Part shown: one piece after another, positions 1 to 7,626 of the stretch | How the letters are laid out: each line of letters starts with the position of its first letter | Numbering within the stretch: position 1 is the first letter of the stretch | Source of the DNA: CAZTPH01 sp031552655 | Lineage (GTDB): Bacteria; Pseudomonadota; Gammaproteobacteria; UBA9339 | Length of the DNA: 16,056 bases | Assembly (NCBI GenBank): GCA_031552655.1 | Contig: JAVBML010000007.1 | Span: 1-16,056, forward strand | Direction of reading: 5' to 3' | The notes under the pieces: model-generated | Told to the model about the DNA's origin: nothing | Seen by the model: only the letters and a program-made list of their open reading frames with translations | Database searches by the model: none | Translations under genes and position numbers: made by a program

Positions 1-2025
1 CTCCCGAGCTATGGTAGTTTGTAACGCCGTCAACTCCCGTTCCCGTTGAAAAATACCCAGTTTAGGATCAGCAATTGGAGCTAAGCGAAGCCAATTTTGA
101 CCTATCCAAACGCCATCCTTAGTCACCATCGATTCTCCGGAACATAGCATATTCCGCATATCCAAAGCTTCTTCCAGGGTAGCCACGGTGTATACACCGT
201 GGAGTAAATTTTCCACGGCTAGCTTAGAGTTAATTTTACTTGCCAGCGTAGCCAAACTTAACCTAGAGTTTGAAAAAGTCATGGGGGCAACGCTATGATC
301 GCAGATGGTTAAACTACTATTACTCAATACAGAAACGGCATGGCGTATGTTTTTTATATCATCCATGCAAATAGCATCAAGGTAAGCTCCTAGCACTATC
401 TCCACGGCCGTATCCCAGCCATCCGCTACCGCTATTTCCTGGGCAAGCCTTCTGTTTTCCATAAGGTGATTCGCTCTCAGCCATTCAGCTAGAATTGAAT
501 TGTTTTTTCCCAAAGCTGCTTGCTGTAAAGCTTCTAAAGATGCCTGACGTCCCTTCAATATTTGTAAATTATTTTTATTACTATCCAACTCCATCACAAG
601 TTTATCAAGTTCGCTGCGTTTATGAATAATCTGTTGCTGTTTAGCCTCAACCTCTTCGCGCAGCCTCTTCCGTTTCGCTTCAAACTCCACCAAAGTATTA
701 CTCAGGGTTAGAAGCTCACTGTTTACCACCGAAATATCAATGCCCATCAATTCCTTTTCAACTTTATCTAATTCCCTTTGCTCTCCTTCCAACATCTGCT
801 CCAAATGCCTAAGATTAGTCTGCTCTAACTCAAATGTCTTGTCCGCCTGGGAAATAGTACTGATGATAGTATCCCACGATTTTCTCCAACGCTCCTCATC
901 CAATTCTATTTTTTCTAATTCCTCCTGGGTTTGGGTTACTACTCTTTGCAGCGCAGTAATTTTCTCCGCTTGCTGCAATTTTTGGGTAACTAACAAATCT
1001 ATTTGCTCCTGATCACTCTTCCGATGCACCAAAGTTGCCTGATAACTGCTATGCGATTCCTCTAAATCTTTAGCTAATTCCTCACCTCTATTTTTTATAT
1101 GCTTTATTTGCTGTTCCCTGCGACCAATATCATTTCCCAGGGAATAATATTCGGATTGCACCTCATTAAATTTTTCCACATCCATAGCATATTGATTATT
1201 TAGGGTCGCAATCTTGGCATCAAACACCTTTGATTCATTTATATTTTTTTCTAATAGAAGCTCCTGATCTTCAATGGCTGATCTATGAATTAACAATTTC
1301 CCATGGAGATCTCTCATGTGTAAAACAATTAATTCTGCACGGACCAGACGTTCCCTATCTTTGAGTTTTTTATAGTACTCAGCCGCCCGCGCCTGACTCT
1401 TTAGAACTTTAAGTTGTTTATCAATTTCAATTAATATGTCGTTGAATCTAATTAAATTTTCTCTTGTTTGTTTTATCCTATTTTCAGTATCTCTCCGCCT
1501 CTCTTTATATTTAGAAATACCGGAAGCTTCCTCTATGAAAATACGAACCTCTTCGGGCTTTGCTTCAATGAATTGGGATATGGTTCCTTGCTCAATAACT
1601 GCATAGTTGCCATGCCCCAAACCCGTACCAAGAAATAAATCGGTTATATCCCTACGTCTACAACTGCTGCCATTAATAAAGTAATCAGAAAACCCATCTC
1701 TACTAATCTCTCTTTTAATGGAAATTTCACTATAGCTAGCATACTCTCCACCAAAAACGATTTCTCCATTGTCAAAAATCAACTCCACCGAAGCTTTACC
1801 CACGCGATTCCTAGCTGATGATCCACTGAATATCACATCGCTCATGGAATCACCCCGCAGTTGCTTAGCAGATATCTCCCCTAGGACCCATCTAATAGCA
1901 TCTATAATATTTGATTTACCGCAGCCATTAGGCCCTACAATGGCTGTTAGATTGCTCTGTAATTCTATTGAAGTAAAATCCACAAATGACTTAAAGCCAG
2001 ATAATTTTATCTTTTTTAATTTCAT
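1..2025 (-). CDS. smc: Chromosome partition protein SMC, N-terminal part (cut by left edge)
   Basis: SMC is the ATPase subunit of the bacterial condensin that compacts and helps segregate the chromosome. Translating from the ATG at 2025 gives an open frame of 675 codons to base 1. The head carries the Walker A loop GPNGCGKS at residues 31-38 and the family block IEQGTISQFIEAKPEE at about 144-159, followed by EEASGISKYKERRR near 165-178. A long coiled coil rich in Lys, Glu, Gln and Leu follows (about 175-500). The hinge comes next (about 509-645), ending in a GESMVTKDGVWIGQNWLR segment typical of SMC hinges. The returning coiled coil and the C-terminal head (signature and Walker B) lie outside the window. 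No Shine-Dalgarno sequence is obvious before the ATG, but the N-terminus MKLKKIKLSGFKSF matches the family start exactly. It lies 185 bp downstream of rpoD on the same strand. Confidence 0.95.
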   Translation of the reverse strand, partial: MKLKKIKLSGFKSFVDFTSIELQSNLTAIVGPNGCGKSNIIDAIRWVLGEISAKQLRGDSMSDVIFSGSSARNRVGKASVELIFDNGEIVFGGEYASYSEISIKREISRDGFSDYFINGSSCRRRDITDLFLGTGLGHGNYAVIEQGTISQFIEAKPEEVRIFIEEASGISKYKERRRDTENRIKQTRENLIRFNDILIEIDKQLKVLKSQARAAEYYKKLKDRERLVRAELIVLHMRDLHGKLLIHRSAIEDQELLLEKNINESKVFDAKIATLNNQYAMDVEKFNEVQSEYYSLGNDIGRREQQIKHIKNRGEELAKDLEESHSSYQATLVHRKSDQEQIDLLVTQKLQQAEKITALQRVVTQTQEELEKIELDEERWRKSWDTIISTISQADKTFELEQTNLRHLEQMLEGEQRELDKVEKELMGIDISVVNSELLTLSNTLVEFEAKRKRLREEVEAKQQQIIHKRSELDKLVMELDSNKNNLQILKGRQASLEALQQAALGKNNSILAEWLRANHLMENRRLAQEIAVADGWDTAVEIVLGAYLDAICMDDIKNIRHAVSVLSNSSLTICDHSVAPMTFSNSRLSLATLASKINSKLAVENLLHGVYTVATLEEALDMRNMLCSGESMVTKDGVWIGQNWLRLAPIADPKLGIFQRERELTALQTTIARE

Positions 2026-2065
2026 AATTTTTTAGTGCCAAGGAAGGCTCTAAGATAGCAGATTT

Positions 2066-2173
2066 TAAACAAAAATAGAAATTTTATTGGCTACCAGAAA
2101 CCCATATATGCCACTGCCTAATCTTGTAAAATGGCAAGAGCTCCTGGATAGCTAACTTATTGCTAAACTTCAT
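2066..2173 (-). CDS. Possible small protein gene, 35 codons, between rpoD and smc
   Basis: A short open frame begins with ATG at 2173, 8 nt after a strong Shine-Dalgarno sequence GGGAGG (2182-2187). It ends at a TAA at 2066-2068. The product would be 35 residues, starting MKFSNKLAIQELLPFYKIRQ and ending in a hydrophobic stretch (residues 22-35: two Trp, then Val, Leu, Ile and Phe). I recognise no family. It occupies most of the 185-bp gap after rpoD and is on the same strand, so it could be co-transcribed with rpoD and smc. The ribosome-binding site is clearly better than those of smc, dnaG or yqeY nearby, which is the main reason to list it. It could equally be the remnant of a decayed gene or a chance frame. 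Confidence 0.35.
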
Positions 2174-2181
2174 ATTTTAAA

Positions 2182-2187
2182 CCTCCC
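2182..2187 (-). promoter_or_regulatory. Strong Shine-Dalgarno sequence before the 35-codon frame
   Basis: GGGAGG on the minus strand, 8 nt before the ATG at 2173 and 24 nt after the rpoD stop codon. It is one of the best matches to the 16S rRNA 3' end in the window, and no other start codon uses it. Confidence 0.4.
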
Positions 2188-2210
2188 TGGAGATATAAAA
2201 CTGTAATTAT

Positions 2211-4346
2211 TTAGTCAACGAAACTCTGTAATTTTTCAGACCGACTAGGATGGCGTAACTTTCGCAAAGCTTTGGCCTCTATCTGACGAATGCGCTCCCG
2301 GGTCACATCGAATTGCTTACCAACCTCTTCCAAGGTGTGATCTGTATTCATATTTATACCAAAACGCATACGTAATACCTTGGCTTCCCGGGGTGTTAAA
2401 GTTGCAAGCACATCATTGGTGGCTTCCCTAAGACCACCATGGGTAGCAGCATCCGTAGGCGAAAGTGTTGTTGTATCTTCAATAAAATCTCCCAGGTGCG
2501 AATCCTCCTCATCACCGATGGGAGTTTCCATGGAAATGGGTTCCTTGGCAATTTTCAATACCTTGCGAATTTTATCTTCATGCATTTGCATATGCACACT
2601 CAATTCCTCCGGCGTGGGCTCGACACCAGTCTCCTGGGTAATTTGTCGAGTTATGCGATTCAATTTATTGATCGTTTCAATCATGTGCACGGGAATACGT
2701 ATGGTTCGCGCCTGATCAGCAATGGATCTAGTTATGGCCTGCCGAATCCACCAGGTGGCATAGGTGGAAAATTTATAGCCTCTCCTATATTCAAATTTAT
2801 CAACGGCCTTCATTAAGCCAATGTTACCCTCCTGTATCAGATCTAAAAATTGTAAACCACGATTGGTGTATTTTTTAGCTATGGAAATCACCAAGCGCAA
2901 ATTTGCTTCAATCATCTCCTTCTTTGCTCTACGAGCTTTAAGCTCTCCGGCATTAACTTGCCGATTAATTTCCTTAATTTTAGCCAGCGATATACCCACC
3001 GAAGTTTCCAAAGCTAGCAATTTCTTCTGTTCCCTTTGAATATCAGCACTATAGTTAGCCAATTCCATAGCGTATTTTTTATTCTCCCGGGAAAAATTTT
3101 CCGCCCAGGATAAATCAGTTTCATGTCCCAGAAATGAGCTAATAAATAGTTTTCGAGGAACCTTTAATGTCCTAGTGCATAGAGATGCAATCAGGTTTTC
3201 CACAGCATGAATGCTATTTACCACGCGCCTGACTTTACCAATCTGTTTATTAAACTCCTTGGTAGTTAGTTTAAATTGCGTAAAACTATCAACCATCTGC
3301 TGAGCTAATTTGGTAGTAGTACCATGTTTGACACCGTATTTTCCCAGTGCTTTTGTATATTGGTCATATAATTTGCCCAACTTTTCAAAGCGCTGTTTTG
3401 CAATAATTGGATCCGGTCCTGACTCAAACAGATCCAATTCATCACTGTCATCCTGCTCTTCGTCTCCTTCTTCCTCCTCGTTCTCCTCATCTTCAAGATC
3501 ATGGCCGCGCTTTGCCAATAGTGGCTTCAAAACTAATTCTTCACCACCATCTACTTTTCTTACTCCCACGGGAGCTGAATACCATTTTTCAATGTCATAG
3601 AACCCCAATATTATATCCTGTAGTCGCCTATCCGTGGTTTCCATTTTAGCGTATTCCAACAATATGGATTCTATGATACCGGGAAAATAAGAGATTGCAG
3701 CGAGCACATTTTTAGAACCCTCTTCTATTTTCTTGGCAATGCTAATTTCTCCTCCACGAGTCAGTAAATCTACGCTTCCCATCTCTCGCATATACATTCT
3801 TACGGGATCATTAGTTCTTCCTGTCTCATCCTCAATGGTTGTAATGGTAGCTCGCTCATCCGTCGTTGCCACCACTTCAACGGCACCGTCAGTGGAATCC
3901 GCATTCTCCTCATAAATGGGAATACCAATATCATCGTGGAGCATACCAATAATATCTTCTATTTGATTTGGATCCACCACTTCATGGCTAAGATGGTCAT
4001 TAATCTCTGAAAATGTTAAATATCCTTGATCTTTGCCCTTAGCAATCAGCTCATTTAAATCCTCTCTTTCGGAAGCCTTTTTAGTAACCTCTGGATTTTT
4101 CTCTGGTTTAGATTTTCGTTTCTCCTTGGCTAGAACATTAGCCTCGTCATTTTTTTTATTCTTTGCCTTTAAGGTTTCTAGTTTTTTAGGTAACTCTTTC
4201 TTCTTCTTAACTACCTTTGCCGCTCTACCACCTGCCATTAAATTCACCTGTTTACTATTTTTAATTACTTTTAGCTTGCGCTGTGCCCCAGATTTTTTCA
4301 CCATTTTCATCTTTTTTGCTTGATTTTTTACGTTTTTTCGTTGCAT
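2211..4346 (-). CDS. rpoD: RNA polymerase housekeeping sigma-70 factor RpoD
   Basis: Primary sigma factor that directs RNA polymerase to most promoters; 711 residues. Residues 1-92 are a lysine-rich extension (29 Lys in the first 90). Region 1.1 (about 95-150) begins LNELIAKGKDQGYLTFSEIN, and region 1.2 carries DPVRMYMREMG (180-190). The non-conserved region is about 210-460 with an acidic run at 283-308. Region 2 (about 475-545) contains NLRLVISIAKKYTNRG, LDLIQEGNIGLMKAVDKFEY and the -10-binding STYATWWIRQAI. Region 3 is about 550-630. Region 4 (about 640-703) ends in the helix-turn-helix TLEEVGKQFDVTRERIRQIE. The first ATG is 7 nt after the dnaG stop and has only a weak AGG before it. A second ATG (codon 37, bases 4236-4238) has a better AGGTGA 5 nt upstream, so a 675-residue form is possible. 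Identity is certain; only the start is in doubt. Confidence 0.98.
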   Translation of the reverse strand: MQRKNVKNQAKKMKMVKKSGAQRKLKVIKNSKQVNLMAGGRAAKVVKKKKELPKKLETLKAKNKKNDEANVLAKEKRKSKPEKNPEVTKKASEREDLNELIAKGKDQGYLTFSEINDHLSHEVVDPNQIEDIIGMLHDDIGIPIYEENADSTDGAVEVVATTDERATITTIEDETGRTNDPVRMYMREMGSVDLLTRGGEISIAKKIEEGSKNVLAAISYFPGIIESILLEYAKMETTDRRLQDIILGFYDIEKWYSAPVGVRKVDGGEELVLKPLLAKRGHDLEDEENEEEEGDEEQDDSDELDLFESGPDPIIAKQRFEKLGKLYDQYTKALGKYGVKHGTTTKLAQQMVDSFTQFKLTTKEFNKQIGKVRRVVNSIHAVENLIASLCTRTLKVPRKLFISSFLGHETDLSWAENFSRENKKYAMELANYSADIQREQKKLLALETSVGISLAKIKEINRQVNAGELKARRAKKEMIEANLRLVISIAKKYTNRGLQFLDLIQEGNIGLMKAVDKFEYRRGYKFSTYATWWIRQAITRSIADQARTIRIPVHMIETINKLNRITRQITQETGVEPTPEELSVHMQMHEDKIRKVLKIAKEPISMETPIGDEEDSHLGDFIEDTTTLSPTDAATHGGLREATNDVLATLTPREAKVLRMRFGINMNTDHTLEEVGKQFDVTRERIRQIEAKALRKLRHPSRSEKLQSFVD

Positions 4347-4353
4347 GTATAAC

Positions 4354-6096
4354 CTATTGTTTTTGTTTTAATATTACAATCAAATCTTGCAATTTTTTAC
4401 GCCTACCATCATTATCTTCATGATTCCTAGTAACCGTTGCCAGTAATTTATCAACTTCTCTTTCGTTGACTATGTTTCTTAATGTTTGTATAAGGCCTAG
4501 GAGTTCATTTTTCAAGAGATTTTGAGGTATAATTGGAACTCTGGATACTAAATCCAGCAAGATATTCTCTCCCTCTTTACCTCGCCAATGCTCTAAAATA
4601 GCTCCCGTGGTAGCTTTGGGATTGTTTTTTAAAATTTCCAATAGCTCCTTTACTAAATCCACGCCTACTATCTCTATGGATTCTAAGTCATTTATATTAT
4701 CTATTTCTGAAATAACGTACGGATAATGCAATAAAATACTAACTATTTTTTGCATGGGCAATGGTAACGATTCACTGGTTCTAGCCTCTCCGGAACTTAT
4801 CTCCTTTGCCTTGGGTAGTTGCTCCCCAAAAAGTAACATTTCCTCTTTATTAATACCAGCCACCATGGCTACTTTGGATAATAATAATTGATAAAAAATC
4901 CCCCGAGGCATTTTTTGAATCATAGTATTTGCACGTTGCACCAGTGCAGCCTTGCCGTGAATAGTATCACTATCAATCATGCTTCTCAGTTGCTTAATAA
5001 AAAATTCCTCCAGGGAAATCGATGTCGTTTTTAATAAATGATTAAACTGTTCCCGAGAGCGACTTCTAATCAGAGCATCGGGATCTAGATCCTCAGGTAA
5101 AAATAAAAAATTTATGTGAATACCATCTCTAACATAGGATAGAGAAACTTCCAGAGCTCTCCATGCGGCAGCCCTACCGGCCTTATCTCCATCGAAGCAA
5201 AATACTATACTAGACGTGTGACGTAGCAGCAGCTGTATCTGCTGTGAAGATATGGCTGTACCCAGAGTTGCTACCACATTGGTTATGCCGAATTGTGCCA
5301 AGGAGACAACATCTAAATATCCCTCAACGACAATTAATTGTGACATCATTCGTGAAGCTTTTTTCGCCTCATACAAACCATAGAGTTCATTTCCTTTGTG
5401 AAATATTGAACTTTCTTGGGAATTTAGGTACTTGGCTACATCATTGCCAATGGTTCTAGCGCCAAAACCAACAATATGACCTTTGGCATTGCGAATGGGA
5501 AAAACTACTCTATCCCTAAATTTTGCATAGATACTCCTATCCTTGGTGGCAATGATCCCCAAAGTTAGCATCTTTTGTTTTTTGAATTCTGAATTACTAT
5601 ATAGGGAGCGTAAATTATCCCAATTGGCAGGAGCATAGCCAATTCTGAATGTTTTACAAATGACCCCGCTTAATCCCCTAGACTTTAAATAGCCAATGGC
5701 TTTGCTAGATTTCTTTAATTCTCCCTCAAAAAGCTGGGTCACCTGCTCGGTTATTTCACAGAAACCCCGATAATTATCATTGCCATCACGGTGCTCGCTC
5801 CTAGGCACTACCATACCAAAACTTGCTGCTAAGCTTTCCACGGCATCTACGAAATCCAATTTTTCAAACTGCATTAAAAAAGTAATGGCGTTACCGCTAG
5901 CATGGCAGCCAAAGCAATGGTAAAACTGCTTCGGCTGGCTAACACTAAAAGATGGTGTTTTTTCACTGTGAAATGGACATAATCCTAGAAAATTACTGCC
6001 CGTACGCTTCAATTTCACGCGGGCTCCAATGACCTCTGTAATGTCTACCTTCAATAGCAAATCATCAACAAAGCTTTTTGGAATTAGATGTGACAT
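4354..6096 (-). CDS. dnaG: DNA primase DnaG
   Basis: Synthesises RNA primers for replication and is recruited by the DnaB helicase. The 580-residue length is the usual one. The N-terminal zinc-binding domain has C40, H43, C61 and C64 in GLCPFHSEKTPSFSV and FYHCFGCHASG. The TOPRIM catalytic core has IVVEGYLDVV with E258, then FDGDKAG with D302 and D304, then LPEDLDPD (333-340). Residues from about 440 on are the divergent C-terminal helicase-binding domain. The gene lies 31 nt after yqeY and 7 nt before rpoD, within the classic macromolecular-synthesis operon. No Shine-Dalgarno sequence precedes the ATG; instead an 8-bp hairpin ends 11 nt before it, which may limit primase synthesis. Confidence 0.98.
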   Translation of the reverse strand: MSHLIPKSFVDDLLLKVDITEVIGARVKLKRTGSNFLGLCPFHSEKTPSFSVSQPKQFYHCFGCHASGNAITFLMQFEKLDFVDAVESLAASFGMVVPRSEHRDGNDNYRGFCEITEQVTQLFEGELKKSSKAIGYLKSRGLSGVICKTFRIGYAPANWDNLRSLYSNSEFKKQKMLTLGIIATKDRSIYAKFRDRVVFPIRNAKGHIVGFGARTIGNDVAKYLNSQESSIFHKGNELYGLYEAKKASRMMSQLIVVEGYLDVVSLAQFGITNVVATLGTAISSQQIQLLLRHTSSIVFCFDGDKAGRAAAWRALEVSLSYVRDGIHINFLFLPEDLDPDALIRSRSREQFNHLLKTTSISLEEFFIKQLRSMIDSDTIHGKAALVQRANTMIQKMPRGIFYQLLLSKVAMVAGINKEEMLLFGEQLPKAKEISSGEARTSESLPLPMQKIVSILLHYPYVISEIDNINDLESIEIVGVDLVKELLEILKNNPKATTGAILEHWRGKEGENILLDLVSRVPIIPQNLLKNELLGLIQTLRNIVNEREVDKLLATVTRNHEDNDGRRKKLQDLIVILKQKQ

Positions 6097-6107
6097 ATAA
6101 TTTTTGT

Positions 6108-6129
6108 AGTAACACTAGGAGGTATTACT
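6108..6129 (-). promoter_or_regulatory. Hairpin between yqeY and dnaG, just before the dnaG start
   Basis: On the minus strand AGTAATAC, loop CTCCTA, then GTGTTACT form an 8-bp stem with one G-U pair. It overlaps the yqeY stop codon and ends 11 nt before the dnaG ATG. There is no U-run after it (next bases ACAAAAATTAT), so it is not a simple intrinsic terminator. In Escherichia coli the rpsU-dnaG junction carries an attenuating terminator and an RNA-processing site lies in the operon; a comparable role here is inference. Confidence 0.45.
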
Positions 6130-6583
6130 ATTTTTCTAATATTTTTTTGACTTCCATGCCTACCTTAGCCATATCTGCTCTTCCCTGAACTTTACTGCGA
6201 ATTTCATTCATTACCTGGGACATGTCTTTCAGGGAATGAGCGCCGACATTAACTATTACTTTCTCAATGATCTCCCTAAGTTCTAGTTCCGTAAGAGGTT
6301 GCGGCATAAAATCTACCAAAACAGCTATTTCAGCTTCTTCCTGGGCAACCAAATCCTGCCGCTGAGCTCTACCGTACTGCTCCGCCGAATCTCTGCGTTG
6401 CCTAATCATTTTATCTACAATGGCAATGACTTGGCTATCATCTAGAACTATTTTCTCATCTATTTCCCGCTGTTTGACAGCCGCCAATAGCATACGAATA
6501 GTGCCTAGACGAAGCGTATCCCTGCGTCGCATACATTCCTTCATATCTTCCCTGATTTTCAACAATAAAGTATCCGAAGACAT
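6128..6583 (-). CDS. yqeY: GatB/YqeY domain-containing protein
   Basis: 151-residue YqeY-family protein. The family is related to the tail domain of the GatB amidotransferase subunit that contacts tRNA; the function of the stand-alone protein is not settled. Family features visible are the opening LLLKIREDMKECMRRRDTLR with RLGTIRMLLAAVKQREID, the central VIAIVDKMIRQRRDSAEQYG (about 47-66), AEIAVLVDFMPQPLTELEL (about 84-102) and the C-terminal MNEIRSKVQGRADMAKVG. It starts 2 nt after the rpsU stop codon with no Shine-Dalgarno sequence of its own, so translation is probably coupled to rpsU. Its place between rpsU and dnaG is common in Gammaproteobacteria outside the enterics. Confidence 0.93.
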   Translation of the reverse strand: MSSDTLLLKIREDMKECMRRRDTLRLGTIRMLLAAVKQREIDEKIVLDDSQVIAIVDKMIRQRRDSAEQYGRAQRQDLVAQEEAEIAVLVDFMPQPLTELELREIIEKVIVNVGAHSLKDMSQVMNEIRSKVQGRADMAKVGMEVKKILEK

Positions 6584-6585
6584 TG

Positions 6586-6807
6586 CTAGGTACTTCGCTG
6601 TCTTCTAACACCATAACTCCGAGGTCCAGTTTGCTTTTGCTGGCGCTTAACGGCTGCGGAACGCTTACGTTTCCTCTTTGCCGTAGGTTTTTCATAGTAT
6701 TCTATCTGGCGCAATTTAGCGGGAATACCAGCCTTTTCACAGGCTCTTTTAAAGCGGCGCATGGCAACATCAAATGATTCATGCTCTTTAATCTTTATGC
6801 TCGGCAT
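6586..6807 (-). CDS. rpsU: 30S ribosomal protein S21
   Basis: Small basic protein of the 30S subunit that helps initiation on natural mRNAs. 73 residues, the usual length. MPSIKIKEHESFDVAMRRFK and RACEKAGIPAKLRQIEYYEKP are diagnostic, followed by an Arg/Lys-rich tail. It is the first gene of the rpsU-yqeY-dnaG-rpoD cluster. A sigma-70-like promoter lies about 40 bp upstream, and a weak AGGG precedes the ATG at roughly 12 nt. Confidence 0.97.
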   Translation of the reverse strand: MPSIKIKEHESFDVAMRRFKRACEKAGIPAKLRQIEYYEKPTAKRKRKRSAAVKRQQKQTGPRSYGVRRQRST

Positions 6808-6844
6808 AGCTTACAATACCCTAATTTATTATTATTCGGATGGG

Positions 6845-6873
6845 ATTGTACTTGTTAATTATTGCTAATGCAA
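6845..6873 (-). promoter_or_regulatory. Sigma-70 promoter of the rpsU-yqeY-dnaG-rpoD operon
   Basis: On the minus strand -35 TTGCAT (6868-6873), a 17-bp spacer and -10 TACAAT (6845-6850). Transcription would start near 6838, giving a leader of about 30 nt before rpsU. Both boxes are close to consensus, the spacing is optimal, and the position fits the first gene of the operon. Confidence 0.65.
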
Positions 6874-6959
6874 TAGAAACTGGCTCCAATCTAATTACAA
6901 AATGGATAAAAATAGTAACGCCAGTAACTTCGAAAAATCAATGCTAGGGGTAACTAGAT

Positions 6960-6988
6960 TTGCTATCTTTTTTAAAAAATTATATAGT
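6960..6988 (+). promoter_or_regulatory. Possible sigma-70 promoter of the EamA-type transporter gene
   Basis: -35 TTGCTA (6960-6965), a 17-bp AT-rich spacer, and -10 TATAGT (6983-6988). The leader would be about 97 nt and include the inverted repeats at 7027-7058. Four of six and five of six consensus matches; in an AT-rich region this is suggestive only. Confidence 0.4.
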
Positions 6989-7026
6989 TTTTCCGGAAAA
7001 TAAATGGCCGCCTAGCAAACTAATAG

Positions 7027-7058
7027 AGTGGCAACAAAGACACTAGACTAGTGCCACT
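7027..7058 (+). repeat. Overlapping inverted repeats in the leader of the EamA-type gene
   Basis: AGTGGCA (7027-7033) pairs with TGCCACT (7052-7058), 7 bp around an 18-nt loop. Inside it CACTAG-A-CTAGTG (7041-7053) is a perfect palindrome around one base. The two pairings share bases 7052-7053, so as RNA they compete. It could be an operator, an alternative-structure leader, or chance. Confidence 0.4.
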
Positions 7059-7092
7059 AAGTTGATTTTACCAAAGGGGAAATAATTTAAAA

Positions 7093-7464
7093 GTGACATT
7101 TACTATTTTATCTCTAATTATCGTCAGCGTATTGCTCAATACCATGGCACAACTATCCCTAAAAGCCGGCATGCTGGAGATAGGTTACTTTAGCTTTAAT
7201 TTACATAGCTTTTTCCCCATTGCCCTAAAAATAGCGACCTCACCATGGGTTTTATGTGGCCTAGGAGCCTATGTTCTCAGCATGATAACCTGGCTTTTGG
7301 TGCTTTCAAGAACAGAGGTAAGCATGGCCTATCCCATGATTAGTTTAGGGTACATAGTAAGCGCCATTGCCGCTCACTATCTCTGGGGAGAACATCTGGG
7401 TATCATAAGGATCTTTGGTATTTTTATAATCCTCCTCGGGGTCTTCCTCGTAGCAAAAAACTAG
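7093..7464 (+). CDS. Small EamA/SMR-type membrane protein, four helices
   Basis: 123-residue integral inner-membrane protein with four predicted transmembrane helices (about 2-20, 48-72, 76-97, 101-121). The C-terminal half, LSRTEVSMAYPMISLGYIVS and the following WGEHLG, matches the repeat unit of the drug/metabolite transporter superfamily. Short members include SMR efflux pumps and the ArnE/ArnF subunits that flip undecaprenyl-linked aminoarabinose; the length suits a dimeric transporter of this kind. The substrate cannot be told from sequence, and no arn genes are nearby. The start is a GTG at 7093; an AAGGGGA lies about 12 nt upstream, slightly far for a ribosome-binding site. Confidence 0.8.
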   Translation: MTFTILSLIIVSVLLNTMAQLSLKAGMLEIGYFSFNLHSFFPIALKIATSPWVLCGLGAYVLSMITWLLVLSRTEVSMAYPMISLGYIVSAIAAHYLWGEHLGIIRIFGIFIILLGVFLVAKN

Positions 7465-7492
7465 CCAAATTAAGGATCGCTGAAAATTTGCA

Positions 7493-7520
7493 TTGACATC
7501 TCACATAACTTAATTAGAAT
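7493..7520 (+). promoter_or_regulatory. Promoter of the tRNA-Ala/tRNA-Glu unit
   Basis: A perfect -35 TTGACA (7493-7498), a 16-bp spacer and -10 TAGAAT (7515-7520). Transcription would start near 7527, about 14 nt before the mature 5' end of tRNA-Ala. The strength and position suit a stable-RNA promoter. Confidence 0.7.
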
Positions 7521-7540
7521 CTCATTGGTTTAGTATAAAC

Positions 7541-7616
7541 GGGGCTATAGCTCAGCTGGTAGAGCACTTGCATGGCATGCAAGGGGTCAGCGGTTCGATC
7601 CCGCTTAGCTCCACCA
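7541..7616 (+). tRNA. tRNA-Ala (anticodon GGC)
   Basis: 76 nt cloverleaf. Acceptor stem GGGGCTA with TAGCTCC (one G-U pair), D arm GCTC/GAGC, anticodon stem CTTGC/GCAAG around loop ATGGCAT giving anticodon GGC. T arm AGCGG/CCGCT with TTCGATC. The 3' CCA is encoded. It reads GCC and GCU alanine codons. Confidence 0.96.
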
Positions 7617-7626
7617 TTTTTACTAT

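Noticed and set aside
740..1012. Plus-strand open frame opposite smc
   Set aside because: It is antisense to the SMC coiled coil, Ser/Cys-rich and without a ribosome-binding site; a shadow of the real frame.
3310..3600. Plus-strand frames opposite the acidic region of rpoD
   Set aside because: The Ser-rich runs come from the complement of GAA/GAT repeats coding the acidic region; no independent support.
6117..6122. AGGAGG on the plus strand between yqeY and dnaG
   Set aside because: No plus-strand start codon with a real frame follows; on the transcribed strand it is the hairpin loop CUCCU.
6456..6695. Alternative 79-residue minus-strand frame across the rpsU-yqeY junction
   Set aside because: It overlaps two well-supported genes in another frame and has no family match.
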